A stretch of DNA of 39,334 nucleotides from NCBI GenBank assembly GCA_021804085.1, contig JAJZKM010000007.1, forward strand, positions 1 to 39,334, given 5' to 3'. Positions 19,235-29,190 of the stretch are shown piece after piece; positions within the stretch are counted from its first letter, which is position 1, and each line of letters begins with the position of its first letter. A program made the position numbers and the translations under genes. The notes under the pieces were generated by a model, which did no database searches, was not told the DNA's origin, and saw only the letters and a program-made list of their open reading frames with translations. This DNA is from a bacterium (GTDB lineage Bacteria > Patescibacteriota > Saccharimonadia > Saccharimonadales > UBA4665).

Positions 19235-19621
19235 TTATGTTTTCTCCGCAACTTTCTTTGCGGTACCAGATACGGTAACTTTTTTGCCTCGACGAGTTCG
19301 TGCATTCGTCTTGGTTCTTTGACCACGTACTGGTAAGTTAGACCCGTGCCTAATACCCCTGTAGCTTTTAATGTCTTTTAGACGCTTTATATTGCCACTT
19401 ACTACTCTCTGCAACTCGCCTTCTACAATGTAGTTATTATTGATAACTTCTTGTATTTTGGAAATCTCATCGTCATTTAAATCCTTAGTTCGGACTGTAG
19501 GGTCAATTTTCGCTGATTTCAATATATCCATACTAGTTTTCGGACCAATACCGAATACGTAAGTTAATGATACCCAGACTTGTTTTTCGCTAGGAATAGT
19601 TACTCCAGAAATTCTTGCCAT
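19235..19621 (-). CDS. rpsM: 30S ribosomal protein S13
   Basis: MARISGVTIPSEKQVWVSLTYVFGIGPKTS...YRGIRHGSNLPVRGQRTKTNARTRRG. Confidence 0.98.
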   Translation of the reverse strand: MARISGVTIPSEKQVWVSLTYVFGIGPKTSMDILKSAKIDPTVRTKDLNDDEISKIQEVINNNYIVEGELQRVVSGNIKRLKDIKSYRGIRHGSNLPVRGQRTKTNARTRRGKKVTVSGTAKKVAEKT

Positions 19622-19624
19622 TAT

Positions 19625-19741
19625 CTAACCTTGCCTCTGCTTATGCTTAGGTTTTCGTTTATTAATAACATAGACCATTCCTTTTCGGCGGACTATTTTA
19701 TCATCTGGACTGATCTTTTTGACGCTGGCACGCACTTTCAT
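19625..19741 (-). CDS. rpmJ: 50S ribosomal protein L36 (Cys-free type); not in supplied ORF track
   Basis: Hand translation: [38 protein letters not shown], 38 aa, between rpsM and infA. Confidence 0.95.
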   Translation of the reverse strand: MKVRASVKKISPDDKIVRRKGMVYVINKRKPKHKQRQG

Positions 19742-19797
19742 GCGGATCTGATGCTCCTTCTTGCTTGGGCACGACACTCTGCCGTTATTTAATTAAT

Positions 19798-20019
19798 TCA
19801 TGATTTGCGATAGGTGATTCTGCCCTTTGTAAGATCGTAAGGGGTCAACTCAACCGTAACGCTGTCGCCAGGAACTATGCGGATAAAATGCTTCCTCATT
19901 TTCCCTGCAACGTGGGCTATAATTTGATGACCATTTTCCAACTCAACCTTAAACTGTGTACCCGGGAGGGTGTCGACAATTGTCCCGCTGAGTTCGATTA
20001 CTTCCTTATTGTTGGCCAT
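19798..20019 (-). CDS. infA: Translation initiation factor IF-1 (start trimmed to MANNKEV)
   Basis: [73 protein letters not shown]. Confidence 0.95.
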   Translation of the reverse strand: MANNKEVIELSGTIVDTLPGTQFKVELENGHQIIAHVAGKMRKHFIRIVPGDSVTVELTPYDLTKGRITYRKS

Positions 20020-20206
20020 ACCTATAACTAATGTGTAATTATACCAATTGCTTATTATGTTTGTAAAGAGTGAAATCAACTTAAATATTGGCGACTAATA
20101 TATATCAAATAGTCGCATAACATCTGCCTATATAATACCATCATTAGTTTATTTTTATAGCTGAAATAATTTTTTTAATTTTTATTGTCTGGAGTATTAA
20201 TAAATA

Positions 20207-21706
20207 TTATTTTTTTCTATACAAACGAGGTCGACGTTGTCCAAAACGTAGCCTTCGTGAGCCTGTAGCGGCTTCAAGGGGCGTCTCAGAATCGTAAAAG
20301 AAATCTGGTTGTGAATATTGATCGTAAGTTACCATTAGAGCTCTAGATTCTATTGCTCTTAATGTTTGTAATGCAACAGATACTAATATAAGAATGGATG
20401 TTCCCCCGATAGTAATATTAACGCTTATATATATCTGGGCAATAATTGGTAATAGTGCTAGTACGCCAAGACAAGCAGCACCGAATAGAGTTAATCTGTT
20501 AACGATTTTGGATAAGTATTTTTCAGTTTGTTTGCCGCTTCTAACACCTTCAAGAAAACCTCCTTGTTTTTGAAGATTTTCGGCTATCTCCTTAGCATTA
20601 AAGGTTATGCTCGTATAGAAGAATGTAAATACGAATACTAGCAAGAAATATACAACAGGATATATATATGCTTTCCATCCTTCAGTAGCAAATGTAGTGG
20701 ATGATGGAGTTTGGAACCAGGTTACAAGGTTGGATCCGATATGGCTCAGGGTAAGACTATGTGATCCGCTCATTAATTGCCCAGCAAAGCTAGGGACGCT
20801 CAAGAATGCAACTGCAAATATTATAGGTATTACTCCTGCAGTAATTAACTTTACGGGTAAAGTTGTTTTTACGCCTCCATATGCTCTATTTCCTTGGACA
20901 CGTTTAGCGTAATTTACTGTTAAGTTGCGTGATGCTTCATTTAGTTTAACTACTACCCATGTCAAAAACACGGTAACAAAAATGATACCGATTAGATAGT
21001 AAAAGGCGTGAGTGTCCATGGGAAGAGATTTTCCGAATACTTTCCAACGACTTTTTCCTAATTCAGAATTAACAATCTGATAAACATTAGACGGTAAGCG
21101 GCTAACAATACCGATTGTAATGATTAGTGATATGCCGTTTCCTATTCCTTGCTCTGTAATTAATTCTCCAAACCACATCAATAGCATTGAAGCCCCGCTA
21201 AGAGCTGCAACCATTATGATCCACTGTAGTATAGTTGCGTTATTAGCTATATTAATTGTACCGCCGGTGCTTTGAACTACTTCTTGAATCAGATAAATAG
21301 ACCCAATGGATTGAATGACGGCAAGAGGAAATGTTAGTATTCGTGTATATTGATTAATTTTCTTCTGACCAAATTCGCCTTCTTTGTGTAGGGCCTCTAG
21401 CTGTGGTATAGCCTTTGTCAGTAATTGCATGATAATTGAGGCATTAATATATGGACCCAATCCGGCTAGCATAATAGAAAAGTTGGCCAACGCTCCACCT
21501 GACAGAACGTTCATAAAGCTTAGGAATTGAGGGCTTTGTTTAGAATTAAAAAGATTAGTTAAAACCTGGTGTAGGTTTTGGGAACTTCCTATAGGGACGG
21601 GGATGTTAATTAAAATTCTAAAGACAAAAACTACACCAATAACAGCAAGGATACGCTTTTGCATATCCTTTTGGCTTAGTGATTGCCATATAACTTTCCA
21701 GTTCAT
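20207..21706 (-). CDS. secY: Preprotein translocase subunit SecY
   Basis: Multi-TM protein with FRILINIPVPIG, GLGPYINASIIMQLL, GELITEQGIGNGISLII. Confidence 0.98.
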   Translation of the reverse strand: MNWKVIWQSLSQKDMQKRILAVIGVVFVFRILINIPVPIGSSQNLHQVLTNLFNSKQSPQFLSFMNVLSGGALANFSIMLAGLGPYINASIIMQLLTKAIPQLEALHKEGEFGQKKINQYTRILTFPLAVIQSIGSIYLIQEVVQSTGGTINIANNATILQWIIMVAALSGASMLLMWFGELITEQGIGNGISLIITIGIVSRLPSNVYQIVNSELGKSRWKVFGKSLPMDTHAFYYLIGIIFVTVFLTWVVVKLNEASRNLTVNYAKRVQGNRAYGGVKTTLPVKLITAGVIPIIFAVAFLSVPSFAGQLMSGSHSLTLSHIGSNLVTWFQTPSSTTFATEGWKAYIYPVVYFLLVFVFTFFYTSITFNAKEIAENLQKQGGFLEGVRSGKQTEKYLSKIVNRLTLFGAACLGVLALLPIIAQIYISVNITIGGTSILILVSVALQTLRAIESRALMVTYDQYSQPDFFYDSETPLEAATGSRRLRFGQRRPRLYRKK

Positions 21707-21816
21707 TAAATTTCCAAAGGTTTTACAATGCTACCTATAGATCTTATATCTATTCGTTAGTCTTATATGCTAGTATGGCATGTGCTTACCGTAAAACCAA
21801 AACCCTCCCATATATT

Positions 21817-22293
21817 TTATTTGATTATAGCGGATTTATCTTTTGCAGGTCTTTTAATACGATCAGTTTTTGAATAGCTACCGCCGGCATCTTCAATTGA
21901 TTGTTTAGCTTTAGCGGAAGCATTAGGTAGGCAAACTTCAATTTTTCTAGTAATTTCTCCGCGAAAGAGTAATTTAATATTTTCATGTGCACTTGGTACT
22001 AACTTTTCCGTAAACAATGTCTCTGCGGTAATTTTATTTACTTTAATTTTGTTTAGTTGATCCGTAAACACATTTAAGCTCTTTGCCCGATGGCTTTTGA
22101 ACCCAGGTAGCTTTGGTAATTGCTGCATTAAGGGGTTCTGGCCTCCTGCAAAGCCTGGTCGCTTGCTCCACCCGGTTCGAGCTTTTTGTCCTTTAGTTCC
22201 TCTACCTGCGGTTTTACCTTGTCCAGCAGCAATCCCCCGGCCTACACGCTTAGATTTAATTTGTCTATTAGCTTTTAATTCGTGGTATTTCAT
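21817..22293 (-). CDS. rplO: 50S ribosomal protein L15
   Basis: KRVGRGIAAGQGKTAGRGTKGQKARTG. Confidence 0.97.
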   Translation of the reverse strand: MKYHELKANRQIKSKRVGRGIAAGQGKTAGRGTKGQKARTGWSKRPGFAGGQNPLMQQLPKLPGFKSHRAKSLNVFTDQLNKIKVNKITAETLFTEKLVPSAHENIKLLFRGEITRKIEVCLPNASAKAKQSIEDAGGSYSKTDRIKRPAKDKSAIIK

Positions 22294-22826
22294 TATTTAA
22301 CCTTCTCCAAAATTTCAGGTTTCTTTTGAGAATGGTAATTAAGCCAGTCTTTCTGTGCTTTTAGTTGCTTAAGTGCATCAATTGTAGCGTACGCGGTGTT
22401 AGCCTTATTTGATGAACCAAACGACTTACTCAATACGTTTGCCACGCCCGCTACATCTAAAATGCTACGAATTACACCACCAGCTATTAGTCCGGTTCCT
22501 GCAGATGCAGGTTTAAGCATAATTTTTGCACCACTAACTTTAGCCTCTACTTCGTGGGGTAAGGTACCTTTATGTAAAGGTACCTTAATCACGTTTTTCC
22601 TGGCAACTTCGTTTGCTTTTGTGACTGCGGCTGTTACATCTGCACCTTTGGCCATGCCAATTCCAACCATTCCCTTACGGTCACCAATTACAACCAATGC
22701 ACGAAATCGAAATCTTCGTCCGCCTTTTACGACTCGAGCTACCCGATCAATGTCTAATGTCAGCTCTTCAAATTGCTTACTTTCTGGTTCTTGGTTACTT
22801 CCTCTGAGACTATGCGTATTAGTCAT
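22293..22826 (-). CDS. rpsE: 30S ribosomal protein S5
   Basis: VVKGGRRFRFRALVVIGDRKGMVGIGMAKGADVTAAV. Confidence 0.98.
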   Translation of the reverse strand: MTNTHSLRGSNQEPESKQFEELTLDIDRVARVVKGGRRFRFRALVVIGDRKGMVGIGMAKGADVTAAVTKANEVARKNVIKVPLHKGTLPHEVEAKVSGAKIMLKPASAGTGLIAGGVIRSILDVAGVANVLSKSFGSSNKANTAYATIDALKQLKAQKDWLNYHSQKKPEILEKVK

Positions 22827-22828
22827 GA

Positions 22829-23182
22829 TTAAAATTCCAATCCTTCTTCTCTAGCAGCATCTGCTAAAACCTTGACTCGGCCATGATATAGCTTCTCGCC
22901 TCTATCAAATACTACTCGTTTAATATTCTTTTTCTTCGCCTTTTTAGCTATTTCAGTACCTATATGTCGCGCCTTATCAGTCATAGTTCCGCTAATTTTT
23001 AATCCCTGAGTTGAAATATAGGCAAGTGTTGTACTATGTTCGTCATCAATTAGCTGAGCGCTAACATGTTGAAGTGATATATGGACACTTAATCTAGGGA
23101 TTGTTTCGGTACCATTAAATTTACTTCTAACGCGGTTTTGTCGAAGTTTCAGACTACGGTTATTGTGAGCTATTCTATTCAT
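22829..23182 (-). CDS. rplR: 50S ribosomal protein L18
   Basis: RVRSKFNGTETIPRLSVHISLQHVSAQLIDDE; C-terminal VVFDRGEKLYHGRVKVLADAAREEGLEF. Confidence 0.97.
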   Translation of the reverse strand: MNRIAHNNRSLKLRQNRVRSKFNGTETIPRLSVHISLQHVSAQLIDDEHSTTLAYISTQGLKISGTMTDKARHIGTEIAKKAKKKNIKRVVFDRGEKLYHGRVKVLADAAREEGLEF

Positions 23183-23721
23183 TATTTTTCTTTACCACTT
23201 TTACCACTTTTACGAATCACATATTCTCCTTGGTAGCGTATTCCTTTTCCCTTGTATGGTTCGGGTTTTCGTAATTTTCTAATTTCGCTAGCTACTTGTC
23301 CGACCTGTTGTTTGTCTATTCCAGATATAGTAATTGTATTTTGTTCCAATTGAGCCTCTATTCCTTGTGGCAAATTATAAATAATATCGTGAGAGTAGCC
23401 CAAGTTAAACTTTAAGGATGAACCTTGTTGACTAACTTTGTACCCAACTCCATTAATCTCTAATTTTTTATTAAAACCTTCAGTTACTCCAGTGACCATA
23501 TTGTTTACTAGTGTTCGCATTAAGCCATGGTTTGATCTACATAGCTTAGATTCGTTATCCCTATTTACTCTTAGGACATCATTTTCCTGAATTATCTTTA
23601 TACCCTGAAGTATTGATTGACTTAATTTACCCTTTGCTCCACTTACCGAGACTAGAGATTCATCAATAGTCACGTTGACTCCATTTGGGATATTGATTGG
23701 TAATCTTCCTATGCGACTCAT
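23182..23721 (-). CDS. rplF: 50S ribosomal protein L6
   Basis: MSRIGRLPINIPNGVNVTI...IRKLRKPEPYKGKGIRY. Confidence 0.98.
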   Translation of the reverse strand: MSRIGRLPINIPNGVNVTIDESLVSVSGAKGKLSQSILQGIKIIQENDVLRVNRDNESKLCRSNHGLMRTLVNNMVTGVTEGFNKKLEINGVGYKVSQQGSSLKFNLGYSHDIIYNLPQGIEAQLEQNTITISGIDKQQVGQVASEIRKLRKPEPYKGKGIRYQGEYVIRKSGKSGKEK

Positions 23722-23724
23722 AAT

Positions 23725-24126
23725 TTAATACACCCTACAAATTAATTCGCCACCGAGTTTCTTACTTTTTGCTTCTGACCCGTTCATGATACCTTGAGAA
23801 GTAGAAATTATTACCATACCCCTACCTTGTCTGATTACTGGAATTTCTTTAGATGATACATAGCTACGTCGGCCTGGCTTACTAATTCTATCAATCTCGG
23901 TTATTTTAGCGTTTTGTCCTTCGTCAGTGATAACTATATTAAGGTTCTTTCCTGTTTCGGATTCGATAGTCTTAATACTTTTTAAATACTTCTCATCAAC
24001 TAATACTTTGCCCACTGATTCTTTAATACGAGAATAGGGTAGAGTGATTTCGTGCTTATTAACACCTATCGCATTTCTAATGCGTGTTAACATATCGGCT
24101 ATTGGATCTGTGCTTACTTTACTCAT
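23725..24126 (-). CDS. rpsH: 30S ribosomal protein S8
   Basis: TDPIADMLTRIRNAIGVNKHEI...QGRGMVIISTSQGIM. Confidence 0.98.
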   Translation of the reverse strand: MSKVSTDPIADMLTRIRNAIGVNKHEITLPYSRIKESVGKVLVDEKYLKSIKTIESETGKNLNIVITDEGQNAKITEIDRISKPGRRSYVSSKEIPVIRQGRGMVIISTSQGIMNGSEAKSKKLGGELICRVY

Positions 24127-24132
24127 AGTTAT

Positions 24133-24402
24133 TTACCAACTTGATTTAGTTACTCCTGGGATTTCACCCTTACTAGCATGTTCTCGAAAACTGATACGGC
24201 TTAGACCAAATTGTCGCATATAACCTCGTGGACGTTTAGTCTCAATACAACGATTCTTCCAGCGTGTAGGTGAGCTATTTCTAGGTAGTCGAGCCAGACC
24301 CTCGTAGTCGCCCATTTGCTTTAGTTCAGCTCGTTTAGCGCTATAACGCAATATCATAGCTTGGCGTTTTTCGTCCCGAACTACTATAGATTTCCTAGCC
24401 AT
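24133..24402 (-). CDS. rpsN: 30S ribosomal protein S14 (long, Cys-motif-free type)
   Basis: [14 protein letters not shown]...[51 protein letters not shown]. Confidence 0.97.
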   Translation of the reverse strand: MARKSIVVRDEKRQAMILRYSAKRAELKQMGDYEGLARLPRNSSPTRWKNRCIETKRPRGYMRQFGLSRISFREHASKGEIPGVTKSSW

Positions 24403-24979
24403 TATTTTCTCCTTTAGTGAAAGGCATACCCATTTTCATAAGTAGTGCTTTCGAATGCTCGCGCTTTTGAGCTTTAATAACAATTATCACTTGTAGTCCG
24501 TGCGCTGGAGATGTTTCTTCAAAACTTAACTCCGGAAAGACGGATTGATCTGTTAATCCTAACGCATAATTACCCTCTTTGTCAAAGGCGTTAACATTAA
24601 TGCCGTGAAAATCACGCAGTCTTGGTAGCACAATAGTAATTAGCCTATCAAGAAATTCGTACATTCTTTCGCCTCTAAGAGTTACTTTAAGGCCAATTTT
24701 ATTACCTTCTCGAAGTTTAAAAGATGCAATTGATTTTTTAGCTACCGTCTGAATTGGTTGTTGACCTGTAATTTTTGTCAAAGTATTGGTTGCTGTTTCC
24801 ATTAATTTTTTGTCATCTTTAGCTTTACCAAGACCGGTATTAACAATAATTTTTTCAATTTTAGGAACTTGATTTATATTCTTTAAAGACAATTCCTTGA
24901 GTAGCTCTGGCGCATATTGAGATTGATAAAGAACACCAAGTCGTGCTCTATAGTTAGTCGCAGTAGATTTTGAAGTCAT
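24395..24979 (-). CDS. rplE: 50S ribosomal protein L5
   Basis: [17 protein letters not shown]...[28 protein letters not shown]. Confidence 0.98.
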   Translation of the reverse strand: MTSKSTATNYRARLGVLYQSQYAPELLKELSLKNINQVPKIEKIIVNTGLGKAKDDKKLMETATNTLTKITGQQPIQTVAKKSIASFKLREGNKIGLKVTLRGERMYEFLDRLITIVLPRLRDFHGINVNAFDKEGNYALGLTDQSVFPELSFEETSPAHGLQVIIVIKAQKREHSKALLMKMGMPFTKGENNG

Positions 24980-25305
24980 TACTTTATCTCCTTGCCGCTA
25001 GCTGAATATACTCTAACCTTAACGCCATCTTTATCGATATAGCGAATTCGACTTGCTTTCTTAAGGGTTGGTTCGTAAATTCCTACTTTAGATATGTCAA
25101 TTGGTTTGGTAATTTCAATTATTCCACCCTGTGGATATGATTTGTTTGGCTTCATATGCCTTTTAATAATGTTAATTCCTTCAACTGTTACTTCGTTAGT
25201 TGATGGGTGTGTTGCGATAACCTTCCCGGTTTTACCTTTATATTTTCCGGCTCTAACAATAACGGTATCTCCCTTTTTTATACGAATAGTGTTAAGTTTA
25301 TTCAT
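24979..25305 (-). CDS. rplX: 50S ribosomal protein L24
   Basis: IKKGDTVIVRAGKYKGKTGKVIATHPSTNEVTVEGINIIKRHMKP. Confidence 0.97.
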   Translation of the reverse strand: MNKLNTIRIKKGDTVIVRAGKYKGKTGKVIATHPSTNEVTVEGINIIKRHMKPNKSYPQGGIIEITKPIDISKVGIYEPTLKKASRIRYIDKDGVKVRVYSASGKEIK

Positions 25306-25306
25306 A

Positions 25307-25675
25307 CTAAAGTACCTCTGGAGCTAAGCTTATAATTTTTGAATATCCTTGTTCACGTAATTCTCGAGGAACTGGTCCAAAAATACGTGTAGCTCGTGGT
25401 GTTTTATCGTCAGTAATAAGCACAGCCGCATTATCATCAAATTTAATAGTTGAACCATCACTACGTCTAATTTGTTCCGTAGTTCGTACGACTACTGCCT
25501 TAACAACACTTTTTTTCTTAACTGTGCCGTTTGGATTTGCCGATTTAACTGTAGCTACAATAACATCTCCTACCCTTGCATAACGCCTACGGCTACCACC
25601 TAGCACACGTATACATAGAATTTCTTTAGCGCCACTATTATCGGCTACTACTAGTCTAGTTTCTTGCTGAATCAT
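25307..25675 (-). CDS. rplN: 50S ribosomal protein L14
   Basis: [44 protein letters not shown]. Confidence 0.98.
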   Translation of the reverse strand: MIQQETRLVVADNSGAKEILCIRVLGGSRRRYARVGDVIVATVKSANPNGTVKKKSVVKAVVVRTTEQIRRSDGSTIKFDDNAAVLITDDKTPRATRIFGPVPRELREQGYSKIISLAPEVL

Positions 25676-25977
25676 TTCTTTTTTTCCTTAGGTTCGATCT
25701 TTTGAGGTTTAATTACTTCAAGAGAGTCATCTCTTAAATCAGGCTTCTCTATTATCTTTACTAATGAAAAATGTTTTCTCTTACTCAATGGACGACATTC
25801 TTCAATTTCTACTTTATCTCCGACTAAAGCAATGTTTTTCTCATCATGAGCCATAATTTTTTTACTTTCAGAATACTGCTTATGATAGATCGGATGCGTT
25901 TTTCTACGTTCAATTTTTACGATAATGGTTTTGTCGCTCGATTTAGAACTAACTATACCGGTAATAGATTTAGACAT
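25672..25977 (-). CDS. rpsQ: 30S ribosomal protein S17
   Basis: [40 protein letters not shown]. Confidence 0.97.
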   Translation of the reverse strand: MSKSITGIVSSKSSDKTIIVKIERRKTHPIYHKQYSESKKIMAHDEKNIALVGDKVEIEECRPLSKRKHFSLVKIIEKPDLRDDSLEVIKPQKIEPKEKKK

Positions 25978-26177
25978 TATAGTTTCTCCTTAGCTAGTTG
26001 TTCAGATAAAACAGTTAAAATTCTAGCTAGGTCCTTTTTTTTATGCCTAACCAGCCTAACGTTAGTGGTTTCGCCTAATGATTGGCTTCTTTTTAGATCT
26101 ACTATTTCATCACGTAATTTAGAACTCTCTTTAGCTAGGTCAGATGTTGAAAGTTTTCGAATTTCGACAATTTTCAT
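25977..26177 (-). CDS. rpmC: 50S ribosomal protein L29
   Basis: MKIVEIRKLSTSDLAKESSKLRDEIVDLKRSQ...RHKKKDLARILTVL. Confidence 0.94.
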   Translation of the reverse strand: MKIVEIRKLSTSDLAKESSKLRDEIVDLKRSQSLGETTNVRLVRHKKKDLARILTVLSEQLAKEKL

Positions 26178-26180
26178 ACT

Positions 26181-26594
26181 CTATGCCTCCTCTCTAACTA
26201 TAAAACGAGTCTTAACGGATAATTTGTGTGCGGCTAATCGCATCGCTTCACGAGCGATTTCTTCGCTTACGCCCTGCATCTCAAATAAAATGGTTCCTGG
26301 CTTAACCTTTGCAACAAAAAATTCTGGACTACCCTTACCGCTACCCATCTTTACGTCCAATGGCTTGCGTGTGACAGGAGTATGAGGAAATATTCTTATC
26401 CATATTTTACCACCTCTTTTGATATGTCGAGTCATAGCTTGACGCGCTGCTTCTATTTGCCTAGAGGATATTCTGTCGTGTCCTTGTGCCTGTAAAGCAT
26501 AGTCACCATAGGCAATATAATTACCAGATGTGGCGACACCTCTAATTTTGCCTTTCCTTACTTTACGATATTTTGTTCGTGATGGAATTAACAT
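26181..26594 (-). CDS. rplP: 50S ribosomal protein L16 (start trimmed to [11 protein letters not shown])
   Basis: [19 protein letters not shown]...[35 protein letters not shown]. Confidence 0.97.
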   Translation of the reverse strand: MLIPSRTKYRKVRKGKIRGVATSGNYIAYGDYALQAQGHDRISSRQIEAARQAMTRHIKRGGKIWIRIFPHTPVTRKPLDVKMGSGKGSPEFFVAKVKPGTILFEMQGVSEEIAREAMRLAAHKLSVKTRFIVREEA

Positions 26595-26595
26595 G

Positions 26596-27225
26596 CTATA
26601 TGACCTCGCCCCTATAAATCCAGACTTTAACACCGATTAATCCAGTAGCAGTGTGAGCAGGTATGCAGGCATAGTCAATATCAGCGCGTATAGTGTGTAG
26701 CGGGACGGAACCGGCAATTTCTTTTTCACGACGACTCATTTCATTTCCATTAAGTCGTCCGGCAACTTCTATACGAATTCCTTTAGCTCCAGCGCGCATT
26801 GTTGCAGCACTCGCGCTTTTAATTGCTCTACGGAAACTCATTCTACGTTCTAATTGATGGGCTATGTTTTCGGCAACTAGTTTTGCGTAAAGATCTGGCT
26901 TTTTTACTTCTTCGATGTTTACCCTAACTGGAGATTTGTATATAAATTCAATAGCATCTTTTAGTTCTTGTGCCCCAGTCCCGCCACGTCCAATTACTAC
27001 ACCAGCTTTTGCGGTATGTATCGTTATAGTTGCTAGATTTGGTGTTCTACTGATTTCGACCCTATTAATAGCCGCACGACTACCTAGTTTGTCTACTATT
27101 AGCTTGCGAACCCTAAGATCTGTTTCTAAGTTTTTTGAGTAAGATCGTTTACCAGCAAACCAACGACTTGACCAGTCCTTGTTTAGCTGCAAACGCATGC
27201 TAATCGGATTAACTTTCTGACCCAT
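26596..27225 (-). CDS. rpsC: 30S ribosomal protein S3
   Basis: [24 protein letters not shown]...[18 protein letters not shown]. Confidence 0.98.
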   Translation of the reverse strand: MGQKVNPISMRLQLNKDWSSRWFAGKRSYSKNLETDLRVRKLIVDKLGSRAAINRVEISRTPNLATITIHTAKAGVVIGRGGTGAQELKDAIEFIYKSPVRVNIEEVKKPDLYAKLVAENIAHQLERRMSFRRAIKSASAATMRAGAKGIRIEVAGRLNGNEMSRREKEIAGSVPLHTIRADIDYACIPAHTATGLIGVKVWIYRGEVI

Positions 27226-27653
27226 TACTTTTTCTCCTTCTTGTCGTCAGCTATTGGTTTAGCTTTAGCCTTAGCTTTAGGCGCAACCTTGTTCAGTGGT
27301 TCTTTAGGTTTGACTTGTCTAATTTCGCCATCTACTACTACTCGAATATGTGAAGTCTTTTTCTGATAAGGATTAGCCTTGCCCCTTGCCGCTGGTCGTA
27401 TTCTTTTTAGTCTAGGCCCAGGAGTTACAGAAATTTCAGTTAATTTTAAAGTGTTAGGTTTGTATCCGTGGTTATAATCAGCATTAGCTCGAGCGCTTTC
27501 AATGACCTTCTTAACAGCAATAGCACTTCTTCGAGGTGTGTGTTCAAGTATAATCAAGGCATCATTAACTGTACGACCTCGAACTAGTGCAGCCACAACA
27601 GCTACTTTGCGAGGACTCTGTTTAACTCCTTTTGCAATTGCTTGTACAGACAT
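27225..27653 (-). CDS. rplV: 50S ribosomal protein L22 with A/K-rich C-terminal tail
   Basis: VKQSPRKVAVVAALVRGRTVNDALIILEHTPRRSA...RIRPAARGKANPYQKKTSHI. Confidence 0.97.
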   Translation of the reverse strand: MSVQAIAKGVKQSPRKVAVVAALVRGRTVNDALIILEHTPRRSAIAVKKVIESARANADYNHGYKPNTLKLTEISVTPGPRLKRIRPAARGKANPYQKKTSHIRVVVDGEIRQVKPKEPLNKVAPKAKAKAKPIADDKKEKK

Positions 27654-27655
27654 AA

Positions 27656-27934
27656 TTATTTCCTTGACGCCTTAGCTAATTTTCCGCCATGAGAGCGAAA
27701 TTTACGTGTAGGTGAAAACTCACCAAGTTTGTGTCCTACCATATTCTCAGTTATGAAAACGGGAACATGCACTTTACCGTTATGAACTGCAATCGTATGA
27801 CCAACAAAATCAGGAGCAATCGTACTGGCTCTTGCCCAGGTTTTTATTATGGTACGATCGTCTGACTCTAGTAAAGAAATTTTCTTTGCTAGTTTAAAGT
27901 CTATAAAAGGTCCTTTTTTAAGTGAACGGCTCAT
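27656..27934 (-). CDS. rpsS: 30S ribosomal protein S19
   Basis: [19 protein letters not shown]...[27 protein letters not shown]. Confidence 0.98.
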   Translation of the reverse strand: MSRSLKKGPFIDFKLAKKISLLESDDRTIIKTWARASTIAPDFVGHTIAVHNGKVHVPVFITENMVGHKLGEFSPTRKFRSHGGKLAKASRK

Positions 27935-27937
27935 TGA

Positions 27938-28774
27938 TTATCTCCTCTTAGCCTGATGTCGGCTCCGGACTATATATTTATCGGTTGATTTATTGTGTCT
28001 TGTCTTTGCACCAAGTGTTTTTTGACCCCAAGGTGTTCTTGGTGCCTTCGCCATTCGGTGTCTTCCACCATCACCACCACCATGCGGGTGATCAACGGCA
28101 TTCATAACTACTCCTCTTACGCTTGGCCTAATGCCGCGATGTCTATTTCGACCGGCTTTACCAATGGAAATATTCTGATGCTGTTCATTGCCCACTGAGC
28201 CCAGGGTAGCAGTGCATTCAACACTCAAGATTCTGACTTCACCACTAGGTAGTTTTACTTGTGCGTTTTTATCATCCTTAGCTACTAGCTGTGCAGAGGT
28301 CCCTGCGCTTCTAACTAACTGTGCACCTTTTCCTGGTGTTAGTTCGATCGCGTGCACAAAACTACCTACAGGCATATCCTTAAGCTCTAATCGATTTCCA
28401 TTTTCTATTGGAGCTTCAGATCTGGCTTCAATTTTTTGGCCCTGTTTCATACCTTTAGCGGCCAAAATATAAAAATATACACCTTTTACGTCTTTGACTC
28501 TTGCTATGCGCGCACTACGATTGGGATCATATTCGATATGCTCAACAACGCCACTAAAGTCGTTTGGTAAAATAAAGCTTATATCCCTATAGAGTCTTTG
28601 GTTTCCGCCACCTTTATGTCTAGTAGTAATACGTCCCTGATTATTTCTACCTCTGCTGCGATTGATGCTATGGGTAAGCGACCGCAATGGTTTATGAGTA
28701 GTTATCTGATCAACATCTTGGCTGGTCATACCTCGCCGTGCATTAGTGGTGGGCTTATATTTAACAATAGCCAT
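27938..28774 (-). CDS. rplB: 50S ribosomal protein L2
   Basis: GRNNQGRITTRHKGGGNQRLYR...RPSVRGVVMNAVDHPHGGGDGG. Confidence 0.98.
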   Translation of the reverse strand: MAIVKYKPTTNARRGMTSQDVDQITTHKPLRSLTHSINRSRGRNNQGRITTRHKGGGNQRLYRDISFILPNDFSGVVEHIEYDPNRSARIARVKDVKGVYFYILAAKGMKQGQKIEARSEAPIENGNRLELKDMPVGSFVHAIELTPGKGAQLVRSAGTSAQLVAKDDKNAQVKLPSGEVRILSVECTATLGSVGNEQHQNISIGKAGRNRHRGIRPSVRGVVMNAVDHPHGGGDGGRHRMAKAPRTPWGQKTLGAKTRHNKSTDKYIVRSRHQAKRR

Positions 28775-28776
28775 GA

Positions 28777-29190
28777 TTACTTCTCCGCCTCACTTACTTT
28801 TTTCGCACGATGAATATGCTTTTTTGGCTTGCTTTCAGTTTCCTGTCGTTTATCAATTTCAGCTTGAACCTTTTGCTCGTGCTTTTCTTCTTCTTCGATT
28901 GCCTCGTAAAAAGGCAAGCTTCCTTCATGTAGAGTTACATATGCTTTATGCAAACTAGAGTCTTTGCCGGTTACCGAGGAACGTCCCTTTTTGATTACTG
29001 TTCTTCGTTTTTTGCCCTTAATGTTAACCTTATTAACTGATTTTACCTTAACGCCAAACTTTCTTTCTATTTCTCTTTTCACAGTTTGCTTGTTTGCTCC
29101 ATGTTCAATCTCAACAACATACACCTTAGAGTCCTTAAGGCTGTATCCTTTTTCACTTATTCTTGGCTTAATAGTTATTGGCTTATTCAT
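28777..29190 (-). CDS. rplW: 50S ribosomal protein L23 with charged C-terminal extension
   Basis: ITIKPRISEKGYSLKDSKVYVVEIEHGANKQTVKREIERKFGVKVKSVN. Confidence 0.95.
   Translation of the reverse strand: MNKPITIKPRISEKGYSLKDSKVYVVEIEHGANKQTVKREIERKFGVKVKSVNKVNIKGKKRRTVIKKGRSSVTGKDSSLHKAYVTLHEGSLPFYEAIEEEEKHEQKVQAEIDKRQETESKPKKHIHRAKKVSEAEK

Noticed and set aside
21719-21798. 8-bp inverted repeat GGTTTTAC...GTAAAACC between rplO and secY
   Set aside because: 64-nt spacer and short arms in AT-rich DNA; expected by chance.
22396-22854. Plus-strand 152-aa ORF
   Set aside because: Antisense shadow of rpsE.
25846-26385. Plus-strand 179-aa ORF
   Set aside because: Antisense to rpsQ, rpmC and rplP; no signature.
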